NCBI RefSeq assembly: GCF_937770335.1
Contig: NZ_CALJHY010000013.1
Coordinates: 1-32,551, forward strand
Direction: 5' to 3'
DNA length: 32,551 bases
DNA from: an uncultured Glaciecola sp.
GTDB lineage: Bacteria > Pseudomonadota > Gammaproteobacteria > Enterobacterales > Alteromonadaceae
This document shows, in pieces, positions 17,306-26,944 of the stretch. Both the position numbers and the translations under genes were made by a program. Under the pieces are notes generated by a model that made no database searches, was not told the origin of the DNA, and saw only the letters and a program-made list of their open reading frames with translations. Each line of letters opens with the position of its first letter. The first letter of the stretch is position 1.

Positions 17306-18790
17306 ATGCAACTCTTTCATCACTATGCCACCGAACTAAGCGCTATCAGCAGCCAAGTAAAACCGTTTCCAGTGACTCGTGCACGGGTTGCTATGTGCAA
17401 TGAATCCCTCGCAAACGAATTAGGGATTGACCTGGCTGAACTCGAAACCAACGCATTATTAATGGCACTCTTTAGTGATAATGGGGAGTTACAAGCAAAC
17501 AGTGTTGCACAAAAATATGGAGGCCATCAATTTGGCCAATGGAACCCCAACCTAGGTGATGGTCGTGGGTTGCTGCTCGGCGAAATTAAAGCACCCAACG
17601 GTGTCTTCTCGGATTTGCATTTGAAAGGAGCTGGCCCAACCCCCTATAGCAGACAAGCCGACGGGCGCGCTGTTCTACGTTCTACTATTCGAGAGTATCT
17701 TGCGGGTGAAGCCTTACATGCTTTAGGTATTCCAAGCAGTCGGTCTCTATGCTTATTGACTAGTCATGAACCGGTTCAGCGCGAACAACGTGAACGCGGT
17801 GCAATGATGATTAGAACCTGCCCAAGTCACATTCGCTTTGGACACTTTGAATATTTTCATCACAACAATCAACCGCAAGAAGTCAAAGCCCTATTTGATT
17901 ACTCTTTTAAACACCATTTCCCTAGCTGTTTAGAGTCACCAACACCGCATGCAGACATGCTCAAAACCGTTGTCACCAATACCGCATTAATGATTGCAAG
18001 GTGGCAGGCCTATGGATTCAACCATGGCGTAATGAATACCGACAATATGTCTATTCACGGTATTACATTTGATTACGGACCTTATGCGTTTCTTGATGAT
18101 TTTGTCCCTGAATACATATGTAACCACTCTGACCATACAGGCAGATATGCGTTTGATCAGCAACCCAGCATAGGGCTGTGGAATTTGAATGCGTTGGCAC
18201 ATGCGTTTACGCCTTTTTTAGAGCTAAACGGGATAAAAAGTATTTTATCTACTTATGAAGATACTTTAGTAAACGAATATCAAACACTAATGAAGCAGCG
18301 CTTAGGTTTGTATCAACATGCAATTAATGACGCTCAACTTGTCGCTGAACTGGACATATTAATTGCTGAATGGATGACTATTTTAAAGGATGAAAAAGCT
18401 GATTTTCATCAGTCATTTCGACTAGTTAGTGAACATTTATTATCGCTAGAAAATTTAGACTTGAGCATAATATCGGATAATTTCGTGCAAGCAGATCGGG
18501 TCCGTCAATGGTGTGTTAATTATCACGAGATACAACAAAGTCTGCTGGCATTATCAAACGATAGCTGGGCACAAGTTCAACAAAAAATGCTAGCAGTTAA
18601 TCCTAAATTTGTATTGCGTAATCATTTAGCACAAGAAGCAATTGAAGCTGCTGAAAATGACGACTTTTCGATTTGTGACGCCTTAATAACGGTACTCTCA
18701 TCACCGTTTGCTGATCATCCTGAATTTACACATTTTTCTAAGCCACCAGCTAATCAACAAAAAGGTATTTCATTGTCATGTAGCAGTTAA
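17306..18790 (+). CDS. selO: Protein adenylyltransferase SelO (YdiU)
   Basis: Pseudokinase-fold enzyme that transfers AMP to Ser, Thr or Tyr of target proteins, linked to redox stress. It has 494 residues. Key residues fall at the same positions as in E. coli SelO: Lys107 in HLKGAGPTPYSR, Asp246/Asn247 in MNTDNMSI, and the metal Asp256 in FDYGPY. Cys272 in YICNHSD and the C-terminal Cys492 in SCSS correspond to the pair reported to form a regulatory disulphide in E. coli; in many SelO proteins the C-terminal one is selenocysteine, here an ordinary TGT codon. The start ATG is 61 bases from the divergent cytochrome gene. Confidence 0.95.
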   Translation: MQLFHHYATELSAISSQVKPFPVTRARVAMCNESLANELGIDLAELETNALLMALFSDNGELQANSVAQKYGGHQFGQWNPNLGDGRGLLLGEIKAPNGVFSDLHLKGAGPTPYSRQADGRAVLRSTIREYLAGEALHALGIPSSRSLCLLTSHEPVQREQRERGAMMIRTCPSHIRFGHFEYFHHNNQPQEVKALFDYSFKHHFPSCLESPTPHADMLKTVVTNTALMIARWQAYGFNHGVMNTDNMSIHGITFDYGPYAFLDDFVPEYICNHSDHTGRYAFDQQPSIGLWNLNALAHAFTPFLELNGIKSILSTYEDTLVNEYQTLMKQRLGLYQHAINDAQLVAELDILIAEWMTILKDEKADFHQSFRLVSEHLLSLENLDLSIISDNFVQADRVRQWCVNYHEIQQSLLALSNDSWAQVQQKMLAVNPKFVLRNHLAQEAIEAAENDDFSICDALITVLSSPFADHPEFTHFSKPPANQQKGISLSCSS

Positions 18791-18862
18791 GTTGTAAATC
18801 TAGTCGTTGTTTTGTATCCACTAGCGCAAGCATCGGTTATTATCTGTGATGAAAACACTTAT

Positions 18863-18896
18863 ACTCAAACATCTTCTTAATATCAGATGTTTGAGT
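18863..18896. terminator. Stem-loop after selO, possible terminator
   Basis: ACTCAAACATCT (18863-18874) and AGATGTTTGAGT (18885-18896) form a perfect 12-base stem with a 10-base loop. A T run (TTTTT, about 18912-18916) comes some 15 bases later rather than directly after the stem, so it is an imperfect intrinsic terminator for selO. Confidence 0.5.
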
Positions 18897-18951
18897 GCTT
18901 AAACTAGATATATTTTTCCTTCATACAAGCATTTTTTTAATATTAAACTAG

Positions 18952-21879
18952 GTGCTCAAGTTGCAAAAGGACAGAATAGAATTGAAAGCAATATTTGCGC
19001 AGTATTTATTTATTGGACTGTTATTAGCACTGAATGCTTTACCATTGACGGCATTCAGTCAAGAACAACCTGTCGAGCGCGGCACTAATATCAATACCGT
19101 CGAAGTAAAAGGCATTACTGCGTCAATTAATTTACAAAATACCGTAGCCTTGCATTATACCAGCGAAGGTTTGTTACTTTCCGATGTTGTTCAACTAACT
19201 CAGTGGCAACGCCAGTTTTCCCTCACTCCGATCCCCGAAAATAAAGTCTTATGGGTCCGCTTCCAAATTCAAAACTCTGGTAGTAGTAATACGCCGTTAA
19301 TGCTCATTGCTGGAAATACTTTTATTGACCGGGTAGATGGATTTTTACTTGATGATCAGGGTCGCATTATTCAGTCTATTCAACGCAATAACGCCAACCC
19401 AAACCCGAATGCTAGCGGCTTACATGGTTTTAGAATGGCGATTACATCTCGCCCTGATCAATTACTTAGTGTTTACCTACGAATACATGACGATGGTTCA
19501 GCAATATTACCAATCGAATTATGGGATGAGAAAAAATTTGAGCAGCAAAGTAGTGTTCGGCTTATCTTGCTTGGCGCTCTTTGTGGCGGTTTATCTCTAT
19601 TAGCCACCTATTTTTTAATCACTTACATGCTGAAAAATGCACCCGCTCGCTTTTGGTTTGCGATATTTTCAGTTGCATCAATGACAACATTGCTCAGCGC
19701 AGAAGGCATTCTACCGAGTCTATTTAGTCTTCCCGCCTTTGCGGCTGAAATAACCGCCTTTAGTTTAACTATTAGTTTATTTGCCGCCATTAAGATTGGC
19801 CGCGATATATTTGTACCCGTGTCGCGGGTTTGGTTGCGAGCTCATTATATTCTGCTGTTAGTCCCAATCATCACGTTATTTCTATACAACGACTTTTGGC
19901 AGTTAATATCTATTTTAGGCATCATCATCGCGTTTTTAGTCAGCAAACTCTTCGCCACACTGATCTATCGATCTAAAATAGATATGCGCAGCACTGTTAT
20001 TTATTTCTGTGGTTGGCTTGCAATAGGTTTAGTCGCAGCATTGGAGGTACTCTCATTTGCACAAGGAGCAAGTCATCTGAGCTATTCTGCAGCATTGCCG
20101 TTCGCTTTTACTTGCTTTGGCATAATGCTAATTGGTGTTGCTATTATCAGCCGTGAACATTCATTAGTGTATCGACAAGAACGCGAGCAAGCGTCTATTA
20201 TTAGTAATCTTCAGCACTTTGCAGATGTGTTTGATAATGCGGCCGAGGGTCTATACGCCGCCAAGTCTGACGGTACTTTACTGCGCGCAAATGCTGCCTT
20301 CACTTCACTTTTTGGGTTTGAGTCAGAGCAGCGACTGCTCGATACTTTTCATAAAATACATGATTTGTTTTCAAATCCCATTGAAGCTGATTTGTTGCTA
20401 GGTGAGTTATCCGCGCAACAAACTGTGCTGGGGAAGGAGTTTAAAGGGAAACGAGTTGATGGTAGGGAATTTTGGTTTTCAATCTCAAGCCAGATTGTCA
20501 AAGCTAAAGGTGACGCCGAACATTTTGGTAGCATATTCGATATTACTGAACGCAGAGTCAATCAAATCAATCTGCAGTACTTGAATACCCATGATCAGTT
20601 AACAGGCCTGCATAATCGTCGTCACTTCTTACAGTTATTAAATGAGAAAGTCACTCAATCCAAGCTTGATAAGAAGCACTTTGCACTGCTTTATATTGAT
20701 GTTGATCAATTTAAAATGATCAATGATACCTGCGGTCATATTGCGGGTGATGTGTTCATTAAAGAACTTGCATATGAACTATATGAAGTATTCGACCCAA
20801 AATGGATTTTCGCGCGCCTGAGTGCTGATGAGTTTGGTCTTATTGTTGAATATCAAGATGAAAATAAAATTCATGAAACAACCCATAAAATTCTTACCAA
20901 AGTACGTAAATTTGAATTCAAATGGGATCGTCACCGCTTTACCCAAAGTGTGAGTATCGGTGTTGCAAAACATGAAACTACTATCCTCAGCGGAGAGGAG
21001 TTACTCAGTTTTGCCGACACCGCCTGTATTGTTGCCAAAGAAAGTGGACGCGATAAAGTACATGAGTATTCGACAGGTATGCTTATCAACAATAGCTACG
21101 AAAGGGAACTCTACTGGGTCGGTGAGGTTAATCGAGCGTTGAAAGAAGATTCCTTCGAACTGTACTTTCAACATTACCGTCCACTTAACAAATCGGATGA
21201 CAATGATTATTATGAGATTTTTATCCGCTTAATAACAACGGATGGTGACGTGACGCTACCAGACTTTTTTATGCCTGCAGCGGAACGGCACAATTTAAGT
21301 AACAAAATAGATAAGTGGGTGATTGAAAACTATTTTGTTTGGTTAAACACAAACTCCGAGTGTATGGACAAACTTGCCAAGTGTAATATCAACATCACAG
21401 GACCTTCATTATCTGATGACGATTTCCAGTTTTTCTTACTTAACGTATTTGAGAAGTACCATATTCCACACCAAAAAATATGTTTCGAAATCACTGAAAC
21501 TACGGCCATCATTAACATGAACGACGCAATTGCGTTTATAAAGCAATTTAAACGCTTAGGCTGTACTTTCGCGCTTGACGATTTCGGTAGTGGATTTGCT
21601 AGTTATGGTTATTTGAAAAACTTACCTGTGGACTATGTCAAAATTGATGGTAACTTTATTCGTAATATATTAACCGACCCGATTGATTTGGCGATGGTAA
21701 CCTCTATTCGCGATGTCGCCGGGGCTATGTCTATTCAGACTGTAGCTGAGTTTGTAGAGTCTGATGAGATTTTGGTTCAGCTAGGAAAAATAGGATTAGA
21801 CTTTGCACAAGGATATTGTATTGCAGAACCTGCACCTTTAATCGAGTTTGTGTCGTATAATAGCGTGCCAACAAAATAA
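18952..21879 (+). CDS. Membrane GGDEF/EAL protein with 7TMR-DISM sensor and PAS domain
   Basis: Cyclic-di-GMP signalling protein, 975 residues. Order: signal peptide (about 10-36), periplasmic 7TMR-DISM-type beta domain (about 50-195), seven membrane helices (about 203-400), PAS (about 418-535), GGDEF (about 545-705), EAL (about 715-965). The GGDEF motif reads SADEF (624-628), so cyclase activity is probably lost. The EAL motif reads EIF (Glu755), but the other metal and catalytic residues look intact: Asn814, EITE (846-849), DD (876-877), Lys897, Glu933, Gln953. It is thus probably a phosphodiesterase. There is no ATG start; GTG 18952 or TTG 18961 (AGGTG 6 bases upstream) are candidates. Confidence 0.9.
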   Translation: MLKLQKDRIELKAIFAQYLFIGLLLALNALPLTAFSQEQPVERGTNINTVEVKGITASINLQNTVALHYTSEGLLLSDVVQLTQWQRQFSLTPIPENKVLWVRFQIQNSGSSNTPLMLIAGNTFIDRVDGFLLDDQGRIIQSIQRNNANPNPNASGLHGFRMAITSRPDQLLSVYLRIHDDGSAILPIELWDEKKFEQQSSVRLILLGALCGGLSLLATYFLITYMLKNAPARFWFAIFSVASMTTLLSAEGILPSLFSLPAFAAEITAFSLTISLFAAIKIGRDIFVPVSRVWLRAHYILLLVPIITLFLYNDFWQLISILGIIIAFLVSKLFATLIYRSKIDMRSTVIYFCGWLAIGLVAALEVLSFAQGASHLSYSAALPFAFTCFGIMLIGVAIISREHSLVYRQEREQASIISNLQHFADVFDNAAEGLYAAKSDGTLLRANAAFTSLFGFESEQRLLDTFHKIHDLFSNPIEADLLLGELSAQQTVLGKEFKGKRVDGREFWFSISSQIVKAKGDAEHFGSIFDITERRVNQINLQYLNTHDQLTGLHNRRHFLQLLNEKVTQSKLDKKHFALLYIDVDQFKMINDTCGHIAGDVFIKELAYELYEVFDPKWIFARLSADEFGLIVEYQDENKIHETTHKILTKVRKFEFKWDRHRFTQSVSIGVAKHETTILSGEELLSFADTACIVAKESGRDKVHEYSTGMLINNSYERELYWVGEVNRALKEDSFELYFQHYRPLNKSDDNDYYEIFIRLITTDGDVTLPDFFMPAAERHNLSNKIDKWVIENYFVWLNTNSECMDKLAKCNINITGPSLSDDDFQFFLLNVFEKYHIPHQKICFEITETTAIINMNDAIAFIKQFKRLGCTFALDDFGSGFASYGYLKNLPVDYVKIDGNFIRNILTDPIDLAMVTSIRDVAGAMSIQTVAEFVESDEILVQLGKIGLDFAQGYCIAEPAPLIEFVSYNSVPTK

Positions 21880-21965
21880 ACATAGTTGGAAAATCGTTGG
21901 GAATCGTTGCAAAATTGAATTTCATCCCCAAATACCGCTTACTCTGAGGGCAAACAGTTAGCAAT

Positions 21966-22583
21966 ATGAGCAATCCATACACTTCATTTGAATTTGTCAG
22001 TAGCGCAAAACTACCCACTCGCTTTGGGCAGTTTGTTATTCATGGCTTTGTAGATACATCTAACAATCAAGAACACGTTGCGCTGTCATTCGGAGAATGG
22101 GCAGAAGCTGACGTCGTGCCAATTCGCATCCATTCTGAGTGTTTAACCGGTGATGCACTATTTAGCACTAAGTGTGATTGTGGTTTTCAGTTAGAAAGAG
22201 CAATGCAAAACATAGTCGCCAATGGATGCGGCGTTTTACTCTACTTGCGCCAAGAAGGTCGTGGCATTGGATTGTTAAATAAAATAAAAGCCTATCGTCT
22301 GCAAGATGAAGGTTATGACACGGTAGAAGCTAACGAACACCTTGGCTTCGATGCTGATTTGCGTGATTACAGTATATGCAAAACGATGCTTGACACCTTA
22401 AAAGTGAAGCGCGTAGAACTGATGACAAATAACCCCAAAAAGGTGGATGCACTTGTCGATATGGGTATTGAGGTTGTTAGGCGCCAACCAATTGACCACG
22501 GTATTACTGACGCTAATAAAGCGTATCTTAAAACAAAAACAGAAAAATTAGGCCACACCTTCAATACTGAGCACCTAAAATAA
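21966..22583 (+). CDS. ribA: GTP cyclohydrolase II
   Basis: First enzyme of riboflavin synthesis, opening GTP to a pyrimidine with release of formate and pyrophosphate. It has 205 residues (E. coli 196). Zinc cysteines Cys59, Cys70 and Cys72 are visible in [17 protein letters not shown]. The catalytic region [17 protein letters not shown] and [12 protein letters not shown] are intact. It is a single-domain form without the ribB fusion. No FMN riboswitch is seen upstream. Confidence 0.96.
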   Translation: MSNPYTSFEFVSSAKLPTRFGQFVIHGFVDTSNNQEHVALSFGEWAEADVVPIRIHSECLTGDALFSTKCDCGFQLERAMQNIVANGCGVLLYLRQEGRGIGLLNKIKAYRLQDEGYDTVEANEHLGFDADLRDYSICKTMLDTLKVKRVELMTNNPKKVDALVDMGIEVVRRQPIDHGITDANKAYLKTKTEKLGHTFNTEHLK

Positions 22584-22607
22584 TTAATGTTTCTGTTAGC
22601 AAAACGT

Positions 22608-22613
22608 TATAAT
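22608..22613 (+). promoter_or_regulatory. candidate -10 of the DUF3300 gene
   Basis: A perfect TATAAT lies 74 bases upstream of the DUF3300 start and just after ribA. The -35 region (TTAATG at about 22584) is poor, so the promoter is tentative. Confidence 0.4.
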
Positions 22614-22687
22614 TTTTAGGCTGTGTTCAGTTTCGGTTAAGTTTACTTAGCGTATAACTAAGGGTATCAAAGCAAAAGGATATCGTT

Positions 22688-24178
22688 ATGAATACGAATC
22701 AAAAAGTAACAACCAATAAACTAAAATTGTCAGCTAGTGCTATAAAAACCATTAGCTACACAGCGTTGTTGACTATGTCGTTAACCTTAGGCATGCACTA
22801 TGCCCAAGCGACTCCATTGCAATCAAATAAGGTATATGGGTTTCAAAAAGGCCAATCGCAAAGCGATTATGAACAAATTGATGCAGCCTTAGCCCCTATT
22901 GCACTTTATCCAGATTCTTTGTTGACCCACATTTTGATTGCGTCAACGTATCCACTAGAAGTCATAGAAGCAGCCCGCTTTATTCAACAACATCCAAAAT
23001 TTGATTTAGATGATTATGAGAAAAATGGATTAGGTCAAGATACGATTGAAGCAATTCAAGAAGATGCTTTAGAATACGGCTGGGACGCTTCAGTTATTGC
23101 CCTAACCGCCTTTCCTGACATATTGAATAATATGAGCGACGACTTAGCTTGGTTAAGTGACCTAGGTGATGCCTTTAAAAATAATCAAGAGCTGGTCTTA
23201 AGTCGCGTGCAAAAACTACGTGAATTAGCCTACGACCAAGGTAACTTGCAAAACGATGAACAAGTAGAAGTCGTCGTTGAACGTGAGCAAAATACTCGTG
23301 TTATCGTTATTCAACCTCGCCGCCATGAATTAGTGTATGTCCCTTACTACGACACGACTATTATTTACGGACCAAGCTGGCATGTGACTTCCTCATACCG
23401 ATGGTCAAGACCCTACTATGCGCGTCATTATCGTCATAACTATGTTTACTTTACGCCAGCGGCATATATAGGTAGTCGTTTATTATTCGGTGGGATCCAC
23501 TGGGGTAACCGCCACATTTCAATTAACCGAGATTGGTCTTATCGACAAGCGCGTCACTACAACTATACAAATACGCGGTATAAACGCGTTCATCATAAAG
23601 AGTACCAACGCTGGACGCCAGAAAAACGCCATACGCGCCACGGTGAACGTCAAAAATATGCAGGTAATAAAGCCACACACAGTGCTTATAAACGCAATGC
23701 ATGGGTAACTAATAAACACAGCGAGTTTGCAGACGTGCGCAGCTCAAATAAGAAAATCACGCGCAATAGTGCATACCAGTCTAAGCGTCAGTTTTCAAAG
23801 CAGATAAGCAACGACGAACAAAGACCAAAGCTAAGTAGGAAAATAGACAAAGCAGAAATGCGCCAAGCAAAGCCGATCAGAAAGGGAGAGATTGAGCGCA
23901 ATGACAGAGTTGTTCGTAATAAAACAGACAGAACGACAAATTCAAAGTCACAACGTCAACTACCGCAGCTGAACCGCAATGTGTCACAACCTAACCGTGA
24001 GAGTTATAAACAGCGGCGTCAGGTTATGCAACGTCAAGAGTCTAAACCACAACGGCACGTGAGGCAGCGTAATGAATCTAAAGCGCAACGTCAGGTATCT
24101 AAGTCGCAGCGTGAAGTATCCAAACCACAACGCCAGCATATACAAAGAACTAAAGTAGTAAAACGTTCTAAAGAATAA
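22688..24178 (+). CDS. Secreted DUF3300 protein with basic repetitive tail
   Basis: Exported protein of unknown function, 496 residues. A signal peptide (about 20-41, cleavage near AQATP) is followed by the DUF3300 domain (about 60-280) with the hallmark LAPIALYPDSLLTHILIAS and AALYPL-like repeats, QPRRHELVYVPYYD, and an aromatic Tyr/Trp/His-rich region (about 230-320). The last about 170 residues are strongly basic, low in hydrophobics, and contain imperfect repeats of the type SKPQRxV (about 450-490). Such a tail suggests binding to a polyanion such as cell-surface polysaccharide or nucleic acid, which is inference only. The start has AAAAGGA upstream. A strong terminator follows. Confidence 0.87.
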   Translation: MNTNQKVTTNKLKLSASAIKTISYTALLTMSLTLGMHYAQATPLQSNKVYGFQKGQSQSDYEQIDAALAPIALYPDSLLTHILIASTYPLEVIEAARFIQQHPKFDLDDYEKNGLGQDTIEAIQEDALEYGWDASVIALTAFPDILNNMSDDLAWLSDLGDAFKNNQELVLSRVQKLRELAYDQGNLQNDEQVEVVVEREQNTRVIVIQPRRHELVYVPYYDTTIIYGPSWHVTSSYRWSRPYYARHYRHNYVYFTPAAYIGSRLLFGGIHWGNRHISINRDWSYRQARHYNYTNTRYKRVHHKEYQRWTPEKRHTRHGERQKYAGNKATHSAYKRNAWVTNKHSEFADVRSSNKKITRNSAYQSKRQFSKQISNDEQRPKLSRKIDKAEMRQAKPIRKGEIERNDRVVRNKTDRTTNSKSQRQLPQLNRNVSQPNRESYKQRRQVMQRQESKPQRHVRQRNESKAQRQVSKSQREVSKPQRQHIQRTKVVKRSKE

Positions 24179-24251
24179 GTATCAACACCTTAGCCGTTTT
24201 GTGACAACTCAAGGACTCGCTGACATAGCAATGGGTGAAAACTGTCGCACG

Positions 24252-24316
24252 CGCCTATGCAGAAAACAGATTGTGGGTACTAATCTGTTTATGTTTTGCA
24301 TAGGCGTTTTTTCTTT
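24252..24316 (+). terminator. Strong intrinsic terminator after the DUF3300 gene
   Basis: A 10-base outer stem CGCCTATGCA (24252-24261) pairs with TGCATAGGCG (24297-24306). An inner 9-base stem AAACAGATT/AATCTGTTT caps it, with an asymmetric internal loop. The stem is followed directly by TTTTTTCTTT. There is no T run on the other strand, so it works for the plus strand. Confidence 0.88.
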
Positions 24317-24317
24317 A

Positions 24318-25433
24318 TTAAGGTTTTGGCATTCTGATCGTTAGGCCTGCTTCAGGAGCAATTTTTCCCTCGCAAACATCCGCATAAATATCAGCCATGC
24401 CTTGTAAACCCTGAATATCTGTCATTTTTAACCATTCACGACTTTTTGCAAAAGAATGCTTTAGGTATTTGCCACTTTGCTGCTCGAAGCCTTCCATCCC
24501 CCATTCTTTGATGCGTTTTTGAAGCTGGGACGGTGCAAAAAAGAATTCACTTCGCTGTTTTATAAAATCTGGTCCTGTTTTCATTTCCTTCCAATGTGTT
24601 ACGCCGACATTAGAGCAAAATTTCATGTTATCGCCCAGATGCTTATGTAAGTCATTCAGAACTTGTCCATTTCCCGACATATCTACGATCAGAGTCGGCT
24701 TAGTAGCGTCTATCTGGTTTATTTGATCGTACGAAAGTGTCTTATCATAAACGCCTAAGTTTTCGACCATCTGCATATTTCGATTCGACGTTAACGCAAC
24801 TAGCGACGGTGCATTATCATCATCTTTGACACCATAAGCCAAACCCGTACTGGTTTTACTCGACGCACTTATCATGATTAATTGAGTTGACCCAAACCAA
24901 TCATTACTTTTGAAATAGTCATATAAGGCAAATGATGTTATGTGCAATGGATATAGCAACATACGCTCATCTTCAAGGGTTTTGTTGTAAGCTGGTTCAG
25001 ACTCTACTTTCCGATAAATATTATATCCCACTGGCAATGCAGCACGATGTGCAACCCCGTCAATCCAAGCCGCAGTGCTGACTTTAGTTGGGTGCATTAA
25101 TAAATGAGTAGCTGGCGGAAAATAACCAAATAACCTCTCTCCCACCGGCACTTCAGGGTTATTAGACTTCACCACGTCAGCAAAACCCCAAACTGGCAAG
25201 ACTCCCCAGCCTGATAAATCTTCGCTCACCTTTTCGCTTGCAGTATGTGCAGGAAAAAACTGCCAATACCCTATTTTTTCTGCAACAACCGCATAGGTTA
25301 TATTATTGGCAGTTAGCGCAAATTTATCTACTTTCACTAGCACCTCACCTTCGGCTAAGGCTTGATTAGACAGATCATTAGCTACAATTCTACACTCTAC
25401 ATAATTACTTTTACTGACTTGAAATTCACTCAT
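24318..25433 (-). CDS. DUF2855 family protein (MDR-like)
   Basis: Protein of unknown function, 371 residues, matching the DUF2855 family as I recognise it. The N-terminal part resembles the GroES-like domain of zinc-free medium-chain dehydrogenases (VLVKVDKFALTANNITYAV, VPVGERLFGYFPPATHL). A Rossmann-like part has LIMISASSKTSTGLAYGV, where the Gly-rich NAD(P) loop is replaced by a Ser/Thr-rich turn. The ATG overlaps the stop of the upstream FAD oxidoreductase by 4 bases, so the two are co-translated and probably act together. Substrate unknown. Confidence 0.82.
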   Translation of the reverse strand: MSEFQVSKSNYVECRIVANDLSNQALAEGEVLVKVDKFALTANNITYAVVAEKIGYWQFFPAHTASEKVSEDLSGWGVLPVWGFADVVKSNNPEVPVGERLFGYFPPATHLLMHPTKVSTAAWIDGVAHRAALPVGYNIYRKVESEPAYNKTLEDERMLLYPLHITSFALYDYFKSNDWFGSTQLIMISASSKTSTGLAYGVKDDDNAPSLVALTSNRNMQMVENLGVYDKTLSYDQINQIDATKPTLIVDMSGNGQVLNDLHKHLGDNMKFCSNVGVTHWKEMKTGPDFIKQRSEFFFAPSQLQKRIKEWGMEGFEQQSGKYLKHSFAKSREWLKMTDIQGLQGMADIYADVCEGKIAPEAGLTIRMPKP

Positions 25434-26845
25434 GCTGTTTGTCCTTGTTCAATTGCAGCTAAATACCCCTGTAATTTGGCCATCGCAGGTTGCCCATTAT
25501 CGCGCATGCGTTTAAGTATCATTAGTTTTTCATTATCGTCTTCTTTAACTGAACGAACTAGCTTACTGAAGCCATCTAGTCGATTGTTCAACAACCATTT
25601 GCGAAGCCCCTCATCTTTAGACCAAATATGCTGATTAATCAAAAAAGCAGCGGTAAGTCTCAGCCAATCTATATCGGTATTGGGAAGGGGCACAACATTA
25701 CAAATTTTATTTTTAACTTCATCGTTCGGATAAGCAGCTTCAACATGCGCAATAAAGGCAGCACTAAATACAGGCTGATATGAACGCACTGTTTGCGGTG
25801 TAATAAGACCCTTGGCGAAAATAGGTTTCATACTTAAATTGGAAATCGCACTTGCAGAACAGTCGACGTGAATATGATTTGGCGTGGTGACAATATCGCC
25901 TTCTTGGAGGGTGATTTTATTCTGCGAAATAGCAGTAACTCGACCCATCCGAACAACGTTTTTTACTCGCTGTAACTCGGCAAGTTCCATTCTACTGACC
26001 GTCGCACCATGAAACATACTTGGCCACACATTCTTATCAATTCTTAAGAATACGCCCGACGCTTCTAAGCGCGAAAACATATCTTTTATTGATGTTGAAT
26101 TGGCAATAGCTTCCATTTGGTTTGCTTGAGCGCCAATAGAACTGGTGAAAAACTCTTCTGTTGGCTGAGTGTTTTGACGGTCAATTAGCCAAGCATCTCG
26201 AGACATAATCCAAGTAATATGATCTGGGTTGGCGCCATTTTCAAGTAAGAATAATATTGCGTCAATACCTGTTTTACCGCCCCCAACAATGACATAGCCA
26301 GCAGGAGGAGTCTGAATCTTTGGCAGGTCATTCAGCGGCATAAAACGCACACCATCAGACACATCAAAATTGGGCGTATGGGTGGACGGAACCGTGGTTT
26401 TTAAATAAGTGCAATCAACGGTTTTATTAGTCACGTCAACGTGGTGTTTCTGACCTGTTAAAATTGACTCAAAGTTACCGTCACCTTTGTAATCACACAT
26501 TGGGAAATACTTAACTCGCCCGGTCGGTAAGAGCTGCTCACGCATAACATTATCAAAATAAGCGCTAACTTCAGCGCCTGTAGCCAATTCATTTAAGCCT
26601 CGATTGAGACCGATTTCATCCTTGCAGCCTTTGCTTAGCTCTCTTGAACTAACGCCATAGAACGCAGAAGGTTGGTGTAAAGTCACAAAAGGATAAGCGA
26701 CATTCCAATGACCTCCAGGCTTGTGATGCTTATCGACAATGACGATATTGGCATCAGTCTCGGTCAATATCGTGTCAGCAAAAGCCATTCCTACGGCGCC
26801 ACTACCGACAATAAGGTAATCTGTTGTGTGTGTTTTTGTCGTCAT
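25430..26845 (-). CDS. FAD/NAD(P)-dependent oxidoreductase, monooxygenase-like
   Basis: Flavoprotein of 471 residues. The dinucleotide loop VGSGAVG (13-19) for FAD is near the N-terminus, and a second one, VIVGGGKTGIDA (about 185), probably binds NAD(P)H. KPGGHWNVAYPFVTLHQPS resembles the flavin-containing monooxygenase fold but lacks the classical FMO fingerprint. I choose ATG 26845 because GAGAGAAA lies upstream and the FAD loop then falls at the usual distance; a longer TTG version would add a hydrophobic, unlikely leader. It overlaps the DUF2855 gene by 4 bases. The substrate is not known. Confidence 0.85.
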   Translation of the reverse strand: MTTKTHTTDYLIVGSGAVGMAFADTILTETDANIVIVDKHHKPGGHWNVAYPFVTLHQPSAFYGVSSRELSKGCKDEIGLNRGLNELATGAEVSAYFDNVMREQLLPTGRVKYFPMCDYKGDGNFESILTGQKHHVDVTNKTVDCTYLKTTVPSTHTPNFDVSDGVRFMPLNDLPKIQTPPAGYVIVGGGKTGIDAILFLLENGANPDHITWIMSRDAWLIDRQNTQPTEEFFTSSIGAQANQMEAIANSTSIKDMFSRLEASGVFLRIDKNVWPSMFHGATVSRMELAELQRVKNVVRMGRVTAISQNKITLQEGDIVTTPNHIHVDCSASAISNLSMKPIFAKGLITPQTVRSYQPVFSAAFIAHVEAAYPNDEVKNKICNVVPLPNTDIDWLRLTAAFLINQHIWSKDEGLRKWLLNNRLDGFSKLVRSVKEDDNEKLMILKRMRDNGQPAMAKLQGYLAAIEQGQTA

Positions 26846-26944
26846 TACGTTTCTCTCTAATAAAAATTTAAAAGGTAAAAAATTTACTATTAGGAGGGGC
26901 AACCGACCTAATTTATTGCTTGCTAGTTAAGCGCAAGACGTTAA

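Noticed and set aside
21880-21965. FMN riboswitch upstream of ribA
   Set aside because: Only 86 bases, with none of the conserved RFN element sequences.
22684-24178. Possible ribosomal or nucleoid protein because of the basic tail
   Set aside because: A clear signal peptide and DUF3300 domain place it outside the cytoplasm.
26846-26902. Longer TTG start of the FAD oxidoreductase
   Set aside because: Would push the FAD loop away from the N-terminus; ATG 26845 has a good ribosome site.
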